A stretch of 64,000 nt of DNA from Ophioderma brevispina. Lineage: Eukaryota; Echinodermata; Ophiuroidea; Amphilepidida; Ophiodermatidae. The stretch spans positions 124,001 to 188,000 of the forward strand of contig JAMKCH010035896.1 of the NCBI GenBank assembly GCA_023653785.1, written 5' to 3'. The position numbers and the translations under genes are program-made. The notes beneath the pieces are model-generated. The model was not told the origin of the DNA, ran no database searches, and saw only the letters and a list, made by a program, of their open reading frames with translations. Of the stretch, positions 34,666-46,811 are shown in pieces; positions within the stretch are counted from its first letter, which is position 1, and each line of letters opens with the position of its first letter.

Positions 34666-36595
34666 GATTTGTCCTGTTATTGATAGGTGTGATTGATAGG
34701 TTGAGTATGCAGTTTATCATGCAAGATACTAATACATGAGACCTCTTCAAGAACAATACTCTTGCGGTTGCGAACAACACAATATTTGACCTCAAACTGT
34801 CGTCAATTATTTAATAACATTTTGTAGTTTTAAACAAAAATACACAATTAGATATGGATTGAATTACGGAAATCGATACTCGTTCAAGATAGCATACGTT
34901 AGATATGATTAGGAATATTGGCATACCAATTCATGTTACAAATACTATTCAAGAATGGTACTGAATTTTGTGACAAACAAAAACAACAGTGTTGGTATGC
35001 GACTTCTCCGGCCTTTACCACACCCTTCCGTGAATAAAAAACGTTACAATAGGGGACGAAATGATTAATGACTTTTTTTTTCATAGTTCCAACTGACTCT
35101 ATGAGTGGTTGTACAATGCTTTGTGATCTTCAAGCAAGGTTACGCTCCCTAATCAGAATTAATATGTCAGAATATCGTAATTCCGTTTTGGGGGAGACAG
35201 GTAGCGATGATGTCATGTCGAAAATTTCATGAAAGTTTGTTTAAAATTACACGATGTTATAATCATATCCGTTTATACCCACGCCCACAGGTTGGCCATG
35301 CAATGATGACAATCAAGACCGATTCCCAGCAAACAACAAAACAAGTTATTAAAAACGTAATATTATAATATTGGCTGATGAATGCTAGAGAGGAACCGTC
35401 TTGGGTTATTCTCAGCAAATGTAAAAACGTTTCTCAAACGTTTTTAAAAGGACATCCATTATTAGTACAATATCTTTCAAAGAATATACCTTCGAAAGAT
35501 GTCTTGAGACTTTACTTTAATTTTTCTAAACCATTTTAAGAACGTTTTTTAATCTCTCTTGGATATATCCCCATTTAGTGCTACAACAAAGGACCAGACT
35601 AGTAATGGTTATAAAACACCCCAGGCTAATTAATTATGAACACCCTGTATGTTTTCATGGTCACTCAGTGAGAGGTTGTTACACCCAAATAATTATAGGC
35701 TGCCGTAAGGCTCAAAAGTCTTGGTTGCCACTGTAAAATGTTTTAAATTTTACACGGAAAGCATGGCGCAATTCTACCAACAAAATTAGCGTAAAAATTA
35801 AGTATACTGTAAAAATTAATTTTTAATCAAAAACACATAAAAGCATATATTTGGTGAGTTACCTATATAGAGATTGTAAATTTGTGGAATTACTTGTGGA
35901 TAATAAAAAACATGACCGAATGACTGAACATTAGTGGCCTATCCCCTTTTTAAGGTACATAACTGTAAAGTTTACAGTTTGTTGAAAAATATTATATATT
36001 AATAAATGTATAGTTTGGTTTAAAATAATAAAAATATACAGTAAAGGTGGAAGGACACCAGGTACATGTTGTTTTTACAAGGTTTTGTTGCCACAGGTGC
36101 TGCAATAATTTCCTGTAAATTTGCGTATTATCCTGTATAGTGAAAACTTCATTAAGAGTGTATAATTTGTGCCACTGGTTAAATTCGAATATAAAAGCCC
36201 ACTTCACATTTTAGTCTCTAAAGACTGGAAATCGGAATAAAGTTTGTTTAGCATATATCCAAATAAGACGAAATGCTGTTGTATTGTTTTACAGTATTGA
36301 TGTAATTTAACAGTGTACATACTTCCTGTGCTGACATTGGACAGCGAGTGTAGTTTGAGGTAATTTACTCCGCGCTTATCATTTCCTTGATTTGCCCACT
36401 ATAAGCCATATTTACCGAATATGGAAGCATCTCGTGGTGGGACTTCCGACGCACTTTAAGTTAAGTGTAGTGTGATTGCATACATTACAACAATTCTGGT
36501 CAACTATTTAAAAAAACTGAAGTCATTAGGGAAAATTAGCTTGTATTTTACCGTGCACTGTATTTGACTGTGGGAAAGAGTTTTAAAATGAAAAA
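34666..36595. other. No gene recognised; AACGTTT-rich patch
   Basis: AT-rich sequence. At 35423-35545, AAACGTTTCTCAAACGTTTTTAAA, AGAACGTTTT and AAAGATGTCTTGAG form a loose inverted arrangement. No gene is supportable. Confidence 0.4.
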
Positions 36596-36903
36596 AACAT
36601 GCCCAAATTGTTCCAAGAGTCTGAGTGAGTTGATACGGGCCCAGAACACCCCATTTACGTGTGTCTTGGCACACAGCGCCGCCAGTGTTGATGACTTGGC
36701 AAACCTTGGACAAATCTTCAATGCGCTAGGGGAGTTATCAACCAAATCATAATGGCTGAGCGTGGGAAAAGCCACACGTACAACAGTGTCATCTAGCGTT
36801 GATTCAGAATTTTGGCCACCTTGCGGTACACTGGAAGGGGAGATGCGCAAAAATCGTGGCCTATCGTACGGATTACGCACCAATATATTCCTAACTAAAT
36901 TGT
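36596..36903 (+). CDS. Possible coding remnant, unrecognised
   Basis: Two abutting plus-strand open stretches in different frames show balanced codon use unlike the AT-rich surroundings. The first reads KKTCPNCSKSLSELI..LANLGQIFNALGELSTKS and stops at 36752. The second (36753-36903) reads WLSVGKATRTTV..SEFWPPCGTLEGEMRKNR. A single CPNC knuckle is the only motif. A 111-codon frame on the opposite strand (36548-36883) is also open, so the coding strand is uncertain. It may be an exon pair with a frameshift or part of an unknown element. I assign no function. Confidence 0.25.
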
Positions 36904-36947
36904 ATAGTAGCTGACTAGTTTATAAGATAGGTTTATTTTTTAAACAG

Positions 36948-37183
36948 ACGAAAAAAAGTTGGAAATTGAAAAAACGATCATACAAGATCTTTTCTTGCCT
37001 TATCAGCTGGTCAAATCGAGTGATGCTGTTCACGTCAAGTGCCACACCCAAGGCACTCAAAAAACGAGTGAGCTAACGGGTGTTTTTTTTGTTGAGGGAA
37101 CCCGTTTCAAACATCAGATCGACCACATGATTCGTCGATTTCGCAATATCCAGGGTACCGCGATTCCTTGTTCAAGCCTTTAA
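36948..37183 (+). CDS. Possible terminal exon, unrecognised protein
   Basis: A pyrimidine-rich TTTATTTTTTAAACAG ending at about 36947 looks like a splice acceptor. From it a frame runs open for 78 codons to TAA at 37181-37183. Its composition is mixed and protein-like (IIQDLFLPYQLVKSSDAVHV, then RFKHQIDHMIRRF). Beyond the stop the same frame stays open to about 37360, with a Ser/Asn/Thr-rich and then Lys-rich tail. So the TAA may be a nonsense mutation in a longer decayed frame. No family is recognised, and no upstream exon is certain. Confidence 0.3.
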
Positions 37184-37373
37184 CACAGCGTTGGCTGCTG
37201 GGAGTGCCATGACGTAGCGAAGTCTAAGAATAGCCGGCCAATTAGCGATGCGGATACGAATAGTGCGACTGTGACCGGCAGTACAGATGCTTATGGGAGC
37301 GTAAATGGTGTGAGAAAACGAAACGAAAACAGCGGAACCCACAACAAGAAAAAAAAACGGTGAAATTTTCAAA

Positions 37374-37402
37374 ATTAAAAAAAGAAAAAACCTAAAAAAT
37401 TA
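37374..37402. repeat. Exact 29-bp A-rich repeat, copy 1
   Basis: ATTA7GA6CCTA6TTA: identical including all homopolymer lengths to 40227-40255 and 42374-42402. Confidence 0.9.
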
Positions 37403-37429
37403 AATTTTTTAATCAAATTTTATTAATGC

Positions 37430-37571
37430 GGTGTGAAAGTAATCATAGCCGGCAGGTATAATAGTCCGGGCTCCATAAACTACAACGGAATAAATAAGCG
37501 TGAAAACTAAGGTGCGACCAGGTCAACTGAATCGATTGCCCTATTGGTCACCACTGTTCCCGGACTATGAG
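37430..37571. mobile_element. Short MITE-like repeat, copy 2
   Basis: Partner of 1651-1791, in the same orientation. It shares GGTGTGAAAG, GGCTCCATA, AACGGAATAAA, GTCAACTGAATCGATTGCCC and GTTCCCGGACTATGAG. Indels distinguish the two. Confidence 0.55.
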
Positions 37572-37939
37572 CCCAGAGAGGACTAATCTCCTGACCAAAA
37601 ATGGTTGCGCGACCCGCTATAGAATTAGTTGGACCGGTTTTTTTAGTCAATGGGGGTCCTCTACTCCTCTGTAGCTACAACAAGACCCAAGACTTCTATA
37701 GTTAGCTTGCTTTCACGTTGCTCATTGTCAAACTCGTGGAGAAGAACTTAATTCTAATGTTTCATTTGTAGTTGGGTGACTACACGAATAGCTAATGAGC
37801 TTACCGGAACGGAGCTGACTGGTTTTTGCCCCAGGAACATGCACACTAAAGCAAACCTAACCATTTGTTTGTACACTTTCCGTCTATACGATGTGACCAC
37901 TGCTTTGGAGTTCATCAATGCGTTTTGCAAAGTGTTTGC

Positions 37940-39350
37940 CAATATTCACTCATTCTAGAGTGTATTACTTCGTAGCTGACAGACAGCGGGGGAATGTTTC
38001 CACATTGAATGAAAAATGGCATTTTCAGATTTAAATTCAATTTGTATACTTTGAAGTGCTTACAATCACAATCTAACTCGTCATTGTCTTCGTTCATTGG
38101 CAATTGCATGAACACCCCGATAACCACACCAGAGTCCCATAGAGCCACGTACGGAGAAGGTCACGTATGCATTACTTTTCGAAATAGAACTTTCCCTTGA
38201 AGCATGTTTTATTGTTTGTAGTGTCAAACAACTCGGGCATATTATATCCTGAGTTGTCGTTGATCTTGAAAAAAGTATGCACAAAAGTTTTGATGGATTG
38301 TAGGCACCATTAATCTTGACGGTTGTGCTGCAACTTTGGCATCCTTGAGCATTGGGAGAGATATGGAAGGGGAAATTAACAGGGGTCCATTGTTTTTAAA
38401 CGTTTCATCGGTATTTAAAGGGATAAAAAGACATAGTTGATCTATCTAGGACCTTACTGTTAACACAATGGGCTCATAACAGTTCAAGGTATCCTGGGGT
38501 AAAAAATAAAGAGAGGTTCTCTAAATGGCCTCAAAATCCTCTGCTTATATATAGTAATGGTAAAAAAATGTAATGGGATTTGTTGAAATTGGGGGATAAA
38601 TTAAGGGGATGGAAATATAGTATATGGTCCACAGGGACTATGGGGATCAGCACTCTGGCTCTATTAGATATCTTTGAGTGATTAGAAATGTAGATTTTTT
38701 TTCCTGTTGTAAAATTCCAATACACAAACATTGACACCATCGGATTAATATTTACCCCATGATGAACTCGAACCTTAAAGTTTGGCGCCTGGCGATGCAA
38801 ACGCAAAAGGGGTGTATGTTAGTTGTAGATATAGGAAAACTTAACTCCTTTTAATATAGAAACAAAATGAACATTTTCCCATGTTAATTTATCCCTTCCC
38901 TATCCTACATGCTCGAGGATGCCAGAGTTGCATCATCCAAGATCTGGAATCAGCATGTCGAGTGTTGCCAGAAAAGGAAACCATCAAAATAGTTTGTGCG
39001 ACTCTTTTGCAAGGCCATTGGCCATACCTATATAAATTCATGTGTCTAAAACAAACAATATGGAGACTCAACCACAACTGGTGGTAAAACTGGCTATGGC
39101 ACTCACTATGACTGATATGGGAACAACGACAGAGACGAAGGTAGGGAAGCTGGGTAAGTGATCAATGAATATAACCACTCTAAATTTCAGGGATTTAAAA
39201 ATAAATCATTGAGGATTGTAGTTAGTGCCAATCAAAATAGATTTTCAATTTAAAATTAAATCCCCGTTTGCCTTAGATTCAAATCATTATAGATTTGAAT
39301 TCAAATTCTAATATCATTTTGTGTATGTTACATTCAATAGAGTTTATTAA
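37940..39350. repeat. 1.4-kb dispersed duplication with inverted arms, copy A
   Basis: Matches 41895-43270 in order: AATGGCATTTTCAGA, GGCAATTGCAT, CAGAGTCCCAT, CCACGTACGGAGA, GATCTTGAAAAAAGTATGCAC, GATGGATTGTAGGCACC, ATCAGCACTCTGGC, TGAACATTTTCCCATGTTAAT, CTATGACTG, and CCCGTTTGCCTTAGATTCA. Internally 38310-38400 and 38870-38960 are inverted copies of each other (GGGGAAATTAACAGGGG against CCCATGTTAATTTATCCC). A third arm lies at 18000-18240. It is probably an uncharacterised DNA element. Open frames inside are short and not shared between copies. Confidence 0.75.
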
Positions 39351-39359
39351 ATCCCACAT

Positions 39360-39690
39360 GGTCCCAAATGGGTATTAGGACAAAAGATATTGAACCAGGT
39401 GAAATTAAATCAAAATGGTGTTAGATCAAGTGATTATTAGACCAAGATCTTAGAACCAATTGGGTTAGTAGACAAGTGGATATTAGACCAAAGGGAATTA
39501 GACAAATGGTAGTAGACGAAATGGCATTAGACTAGATGGGTATGGTATTAGACAAATATAGAACATTTTGGTGTTAGATAAAATGGGCTGTTATAGACTA
39601 ATGTATAGACAAATGGTACTAGACAAATGGGTTTAGACCAATTGAAGTTAGACCAAATGGTACTAGACAAGGGGATTAGGACCAAAATGA
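39360..39690. repeat. Minisatellite, ATTAGACAAATGG unit
   Basis: About twenty degenerate units of 13-17 bp built on TTAGACAAATGG, TTAGACCAAATGG and TTAGGACAAAAG variants. It lies directly after duplication copy A and is absent after copy B. Confidence 0.9.
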
Positions 39691-41639
39691 CAATAAACTT
39701 AAAATCTGTAGTAAAAATGTCCATTATATCAAAATAGCGGCCGAGCGAGATGCTGTGTTCATAATGTTGTAGAGCCAAATATCCGTCTGTCATTAAGTTG
39801 AGGGAGAGATGGAACAGAACCATAGGGGTAATCCACAGTTAAGAACCCTTCATTTGGTTCATTGTAGAAACCTATAACGGGTCAGTACAGAGGAAACGTT
39901 TTCTAATCCTCCGTAGCACCTCGTAGCGTTCACAGAATCTTAAGTACACAGTAAGCAAAGTAGAGATGCTTTGCAAGCATTAGGGTTTATTTAAATAATA
40001 CAATCTGAGTGACAAGAACGAAGATATAAGAGTGTATTGGTCTCTGAGTGAGTATGTATAAGAGAGAGATTAATATGTATCAAGACATTACATAGTTGAA
40101 AATGAAGTGTCTTACCCAATCAGTATTAAGTTGGCCAAACTCGTCTTTCTGTCTCTCTTACGCACGTAAGTGCTTCGGTTCATGTTGAGACGAATACAAC
40201 GAACAATAAATAGAACAAATTAAAAAATTAAAAAAAGAAAAAACCTAAAAAATTATTAAATATTAAAATTAAATAAAAATATTTGAAATTTCCATTCTTG
40301 AAAGTGGATTGAACAAATAGGATAGAAATCAAGAGAAAAAGGCGCTTTTTCAAAATATAAAAAATTCTACATTCTGACACAAAAGAGGACAGGTTGGATA
40401 AAATTGATTTTATGGGCGCAGTAACTTGGCGCCGATTTAATGCCATTATTAAACTTAGATGATGATTTTTTTAATTCGAACGAACTGAAAAAACTAACCA
40501 TATATTGTTTATAACGTACTTTTGAAGAATTTTAGTTGTTCTGATTACACGCGGGCGGTGATGAGGGGGAGAGTTGCAGAAATAAAAAGTTTAACTAACA
40601 TTGAGCTGTGTATAGTACTATTAACATATAAACTTGGGACTTTCAAAGTTTTTTCGGGACCAAAGTTGTACGATGTATATTACAACAAAACTTATATTAA
40701 AATATACCAATAATGTTTTATACATTTTCATACGTTTGCGTTTACGTTGGAAAAGGACTGGCACCGTATAAACCAAGTATGAAAAAACGTTTTAAATGGG
40801 GGACCGGTTGCTATTGGAATATAAAAGAGAGCTTTGCAAAAATGTTGGTGTTGTTTTTTTGTTTTTCAATAACCCTTTTATGACCTTATGGTGAATATGT
40901 GTCACTCCACTAGGAAACTAAGAAAGGAATGCCGAAATCATGATGAATACCTTTTAATGGATTTTCGGCACCCCGTACCCCAAGTAAGGGACACTGGGAG
41001 TGGGTCGAATCCACACTTCAACATTTGTTTCGGAAAAAAGAGAGAATTTACCAATATGTAAAATATAAGGAGGAATTAATACACGTAACGTGAATTCCAA
41101 TTCGAGAGGTTAGAGGTAACTGTTGTATAAGCTACCGTATACTCAGGGAAGAGATAATGCGTACCTACCTTATTGAAACCAATCGGTCGAAGAAACTCAA
41201 ACCGAAACTACGGATCATATCTTAAATAATTTGTCTCAGGAAAAATTTGAAAAATGGGTAACTGATATAGGTGTATCGTGATAATACTCTTCCTCGTTAT
41301 TCAAACGGTTGTTTTTGTCGTGACTTCCCAGGTTTCCGGTCTCCTATCAGTTTCAGTAATTAAAAAAAAAAATGTATGAGTGAAAATATTTGGTGGTCTG
41401 TTTCCGCGAACGAACGGATGGGAAATTAGTTACTTCTTAAAATGCACAACTTGAAAATTACGGAACTTGTTATCCAATCACTTATCAAATTAGGAGGATT
41501 ATTATTATTCAAAATCGAAACACAATCACTTTTTAAAAAACATCTATTTGGAGTAGGCACTTTGAAACAGACATAATATAACCTTCTAGATTCATTGAGG
41601 AGTTTTTTTGTAACCAAAACCATACATGTTCTACAGTAA
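39691..41639. other. No gene recognised
   Basis: AT-rich sequence. Contains copy 2 of the 29-bp repeat (40227-40255). Frames are short and lysine/asparagine-rich, without domains. Confidence 0.45.
40227..40255. repeat. Exact 29-bp A-rich repeat, copy 2
   Basis: Identical to 37374-37402, within otherwise unrelated AT-rich sequence. Confidence 0.9.
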
Positions 41640-41649
41640 ATTATTAAAC

Positions 41650-41854
41650 ATTTTTATTATTTACCACAGGGATAACAATTATAAGAAGTTTTGTATTAGT
41701 ATTAAAATGGGTCTGAATCGAAAACCAAACCTTTCCGGTACAAGCAGGGCAAACACCACATACACACAGACATTCCAATACATGGGCTCAATTTCCAGCC
41801 ATCCATCCATCCATCCAGCCACCATCCCACGCACGCACGCACGCACGCACGACG

Positions 41855-41895
<41 letters not shown>
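41650..41895. repeat. CA/ACGC microsatellite module, copy 1
   Basis: GGATAACAAT, TTTGTATTAGTATTAAAAT and GAAAACCAAACCTTCCGG lead into (CATC)n, (ACGC)n at 41829-41862 and (CA)n to 41890. The module recurs at 43268-43520, on the other side of duplication copy B. This makes a larger 1.6-kb tandem period. Confidence 0.8.
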
Positions 41896-41896
<1 letters not shown>

Positions 41897-43270
41897 ATTA
41901 TTCACTCATTCTCTTATTGTCATTACTTCGTTATCGACAAGCCAGCGGGGAATTGTTTTCCAATTGAATTAAAAAATGGCATTTGCAATTCAATCAATTT
42001 GTTTATGAAGTGTACAATCAAATATAACTCGTAATTGTCTTAGTTATTGGCAATTGCATTTTAACACCCGCGATTAACAACACCCAGAGTCCCATGAGGC
42101 CACGTACGGAGAGAGGTACGATTGCAATTACTTTCGAATAGAACTTTTACGCTTGAGCATGTTAGTGTGTGTAGTGCAAAAACTGGGCATATATATCATT
42201 AGTTGTCGGATGATCTTGAAAAAAGTATGCACCAAAATGGTTTTTTTGATGGATTGTAGGCACCATTAATCTTGACGGTGGCAAACTTTGGTCCTTGAAC
42301 ATTTGGAAGATATGGAAGGGGTCTGGAAAAACAGGTGGTATATTTGTAAACGTTTCATAAAGGGTTAAAATTAATTAAAAAAAGAAAAAACCTAAAAAAT
42401 TAAAAAAAAAAAAAAACACAAGAGGTTTTTTTTTTTTTTTTTTATAAAACGGGTTCAAGGTCATCCTGGGGGGAAAAATAAAGAGGTTCTCTCCAAAATG
42501 GGTCAAAATCATTCGCTTCATATAGTAATTCACACAATGTAAGTTGATTTTTGAAATTGCGGTAAATTAAGGGATATAGTCTTAGGCCCACAGAGTCTAT
42601 GGGGAATCAGCACTCTGGCCTCTATTAGATATCTTGAAGCGATTTAGTAAATGATATTCGGTTTTGGTAAAAGTCCCATACGAACATATTTGACAACACT
42701 CGGACTGAAATTTACCCATGATGAATGACCTAACTGTTTGCCTGGGAGTGCGTGCAAACGCAAAGGGTGGATAGGGAAAACTATACATTGTTTAATTCTT
42801 TTTAGACTTAAATGAACATTTTTCCCATGTTAATTGATCCCCTTCCCATCTAAATGCTTCGAGGATGCCGAGTTGCATATCAAGATCGGAAATCAGCATG
42901 GTCTGTGTTCCTAGAAAGACACCATAAAAAATTATTTGTGCAGACTCGTAGTGGCAAGGCCATATGCGCTCCTACAAGAATATTCATGTGTCCTAAAACA
43001 ACCAATCTGGGGACTTCCACCAAACTGGTTGTAAAACTGGCTAGACACTCACTATGACTGTAAGGAAAAGGACAGAGAGAGAGGATTTGGAAGCTGTGGT
43101 ACATGATTCCATGAATTCAACACTCTAATTTCAGGATTTAAACTGAAAAGATTAGGATTGTAGTTCGTGACCAATCAAAATAGGATTAAAAATTACATCC
43201 CGTTTGCCTTAGATTCATCCATATTGATTGAATTCAAATCTAAGATTCATGATGTCATTAATTCAATAGG
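41895..43270. repeat. 1.4-kb dispersed duplication with inverted arms, copy B
   Basis: Partner of 37940-39350 with the same landmarks. It differs mainly by small indels. It also has an A/T-homopolymer-rich insertion (42370-42443) that includes copy 3 of the 29-bp repeat. Confidence 0.75.
42374..42402. repeat. Exact 29-bp A-rich repeat, copy 3
   Basis: Identical to the copies at 37374 and 40227. It sits inside duplication copy B at a place where copy A lacks it. Confidence 0.9.
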
Positions 43271-43530
43271 ATAACAATGGATAACATATATTATCTAAGT
43301 TTGTATGTATTAAAATTATCCATGAACGAAAAACCAAACCTTCGGATAAAAGCGATGTATATACACACATACACACATAATCCATACATGGCATCCCACC
43401 CTCATCCATCCACCCACCCACCCAACCAACGCAAAGCAAGCCGGCACACTCCCACACACGCACGCAACCACACACAAACAACAACACAAACACACACACA
43501 CACCACCACATACATACAATACATACACCT
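43268..43530. repeat. CA/ACCC microsatellite module, copy 2
   Basis: Counterpart of 41650-41895 (GGATAACAAT, TTTGTATGTATTAAAAT, GAAAAACCAAACCTTCGG), followed by CATCCACCC, ACACACGCACG and (CA)n. Long frames here are microsatellite translations. Confidence 0.8.
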
Positions 43531-43544
43531 ATAGAGGGATTTTA

Positions 43545-43970
43545 TTAAAGAGAGGACACTATATGTCTAAATTGAGGTTTATCCGTTATATAGACTGTTA
43601 TTACTATAAATTTTCTATATAAGTGGCTTAAATCTATAAAGTTTCTAAGAAATTGTTTAAATACTAACATTTCTCGATAAACCGGTCTTAAATACTATAA
43701 ATTGCTCTATATAAGTGTCTTAAACACTAAAATTCTCTATATAACTGTCTTTAATACTATAAATTTCTTATAAGGGTCTTAAACACTATAAAGTTCGTCA
43801 TATAAGTGTATTAATTAATATAAAGTTCTATCTAATTGTCTTAAACAGTATATTTTTCTATATAACTGGCTTAAAACTATAAATTTCTCTATATAACTCT
43901 CCTTAAACAGTATAAATTCACTATATAACGTCTTAACCAGTATAAATTCTCTAATAAATGTTTAAAAACA
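43545..43970. repeat. Minisatellite, about 33-bp unit
   Basis: About twelve degenerate units of CTATATAAGTGTCTTAAACACTATAAATT type. AAGTGTCTTAAACACT inside the unit is itself weakly palindromic. Confidence 0.9.
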
Positions 43971-44125
43971 CTCTACCGGAATAAACCGTAATCTCGAATA
44001 TAGAGTTTTTATACAGATATATAGAGAAAAAATGTGAGGAACTATAAAGGTTCCTCACATTTTTAAGGAAGACCTCACTTCTTAGTAGAGGTAGATAGCT
44101 GTTATATTTATAAATGAGATTTAAG

Positions 44126-44180
44126 TACATACATACCATACAGAACATACATACATACATACATACAACATACATACATG
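44126..44180. repeat. (ACAT)n microsatellite
   Basis: ACATAC tetranucleotide run with a few interruptions. Confidence 0.9.
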
Positions 44181-45610
44181 TATTTACTAGTGATATAGTG
44201 GTGCTACCAATTCCACCACGCGAACCAACATAGGAAAAAAATCGTCTTTTGACATGAAGACTTAAAGTCTGCTCAGAGATTCGAATATTATTTTTTTGTG
44301 TAATAATGAAATAATTCCAACTAGACTAAAGATGGTCACTAAAAATGACAAATCCGAAATTTGAGATGAATCGGATTTTTCGTTTGATTGCAGTAAAACA
44401 TTTTGTGTAGATACCGTCCCATGGAACTGTGTATACCAAAAATCCGGATATCCGGAATTTTATAACAAAGTGCGATTTTTATATGAAGGAATCGATTAAG
44501 TAGAAATTCACACAGTGATAGTATATGGACAAGCATTATGTAATGACAAAAAACACGATATTTTGGAATTGAGGGCGCCCTCCTCCGGAAATTTCTGAGT
44601 CGGCCTTAAAAGGGTTTGATGTTCACTTTAAAATTTGATTGGTGTTGTTAATGGTTTAAATTGTTTCTTTGCGATCAAAAGGTAAGCCTAACAATATAAC
44701 ATCTACATGTAGAAGGGGACGTATTTAAAAAAAATCCATATTATTAAAAATAATAAAGGTGCAACAAAGAGGCGATTTGTGGCACCCAAATATTGTGTAT
44801 AATAGTAATGTCATATCGATTGAGACACTCAAAGAATTTCGTACCTTGTATTTGGCTACAGAAATAGAAAATATCTTAAACGAGAAAAAACGGCGATTTG
44901 GGGGTGAAATGTCGCTATATTTCAGTATAAAAATAGCAAAATAACAAAAAAACAACCAAAAAGCAAAAAAGAAATTTCACATTTTGTACCAAAGAAGAAC
45001 CATTTTCTCAGCCTAATCCTTACATATGGGGAGGAATCTTTGATGGAAGCTTTTTACATCAGGGCCAAACACCAGTACTTTCGATTGTTTAGGACCACCC
45101 GAAGGGGAAATCTCTTGTTGCACCTTAAGCACCTCTGTCGAGAAAGTCCCATTGAATTTATTAAGAAAACATTACACATAAATAAATCCCATTTACTTTT
45201 TAAACAAATATCCAAAGCGTTGTGGAATATACAATTATAGTGAAATACGAAAATGATCCCACATATCGACAAAGTAGCAGCTACATTGATCATGCATCGT
45301 TGATTATGACATCCAATGAGCTCATCGAATTTTTGACGATGACTTATAAGTCTTTATCCACGGACAGGGGTAGGATTGTAACCAACTTCAAAGTTCTATG
45401 AGGAATTTGTAATTTATTACATAGTCTGTCGAATATGACAAGGAAAAAAATGAAGAATTCCTTTCCCAAGTTTGGTTTACTGCATGGAAGGTTCTGTGAT
45501 GAAAATCAATTGGGCTCGTCCGCTAAATACGCTATCGTTAAATAGGCAGGGTTTAGATGTCATGCGCGTTTTTGCTTGGTAGTATTATTTTTTGATTTAA
45601 GATTTTTGAT
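44181..45610. other. No gene recognised
   Basis: AT-rich sequence. Frames at 44759-44944 and 45040-45240 are open on both strands and show no domain. Nothing supportable. Confidence 0.45.
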
Positions 45611-45850
45611 ATACTACTAATACTACTACACGACTACTACTACTGGATGTGCTACTGCTACTGTATCTATACTTACTACTACTACTATACTACGACTACT
45701 GCTATAATACTATGCAATAAACTCTACTACTACTACTACTACTCCTGTTACTACTACTGTTACTACTACTGCTACTACTACTCATATACTGTACTTACTA
45801 CTACTGATACTGCTACTGATACTACTACTAATGCTGCTACTGCTACACTG
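45611..45850. repeat. (ACT)n/(CTG)n array
   Basis: About 240 bp of TACTACTAC with GCTACTG interruptions, the reverse-strand equivalent of the AGT arrays near 10.5 and 12.8 kb. The open frame over it (45647-45922) is a repeat translation. Confidence 0.95.
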
Positions 45851-46260
45851 TTAAAAATAAGAAGCGGATTTGAGGGTAGCTGGGACTCACCACGTTGCAG
45901 AACGAACAAATGGAGCCCGTAAATAAAAAAATAAGAAAACCATGAAAACGAAATAACGGCCCTCGTAGAATCTATCTTCAAGTGATTGTGGTTTTGGGAA
46001 TTGTTTAAAACAATATTAAAGAATTAAAACGTTATTACGATCCCTTGACCAAATTTTCACGTGTATCTATGGACATCATTACCAACGTTGTATTTACGGT
46101 TGTAGAAAGTGAAAGTTTATTTCAGGCAAACCATTTCGAGGGAAAAAGGCAATAAACAAATGAAAAAGTGAGAAATAAAAATTTAACCAGTTTATACACT
46201 TATATGGTAATTCCCAATGACTTTGTGTTTAGTCATCAAGGAGTACCTCAATACATGTAC

Positions 46261-46330
46261 CTTACACAGATTTGAACCCGGGCCTTAGATTACAAGTCCT
46301 CCTAAACCTATCACTACACTACACAGATTT
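46261..46330 (-). ncRNA. tRNA-like sequence (SINE head or tRNA pseudogene)
   Basis: The minus strand has a B-box match GGGTTCAAATC near 46270 and a Thr-tRNA-like anticodon loop (CTTGTAATC) near 46290. A D-arm-like GTAGTGATAGGTTTA is near 46310. A clean acceptor stem is not evident, so this is a degenerate tRNA or SINE head rather than a working tRNA gene. Confidence 0.4.
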
Positions 46331-46811
46331 ACAGATACCGGATGCTAAAATTAATAGATATATATATATTATTGTTATTACTACTTTTTTCAAATAAAAC
46401 TAAATGTATTAATACAAAAAGGAGGAGTCGAGTTCAACAAGAGTTTTTAAAAATTATTTTTAAAAATGAAAAGGAAAATAAGATTTTGAATTTTTTAATG
46501 AGTTACTTACGACGTTATTTAACACATTTTATAGGTTAAAAACGATTTTCATAGTTCATATTCTTACAACTTAAAAAAAGGATGGTTAAAAAAAAAGTAA
46601 TATTACGGAAAATTATAATAACGCGTCAGATTAAATAATACCTTTTTATGAGTATGATTTCGTAAACACTGTTTATTTCCCCTGTTTTTCCTCTGCTTCC
46701 AAATTATATTTATGTTAGGGTAATAGGTATAAATTGTGAAGATTATTGAATAATTTGGATTACCGTAAATTTAAAAAGATACAAGTCTGTAACATTAGGA
46801 ACATTTTTACA

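Noticed and set aside
36548..36883. 111-codon minus-strand ORF as the coding strand
   Set aside because: Plus-strand stretches here have a CPNC motif and lie in line with a splice acceptor and a further open exon, so plus was preferred, with low confidence.
41702..41905. Cys/Val-rich and His/Thr-rich small proteins at 41.7 and 43.3 kb
   Set aside because: They are translations of (CA)n and (ACGC)n microsatellites.
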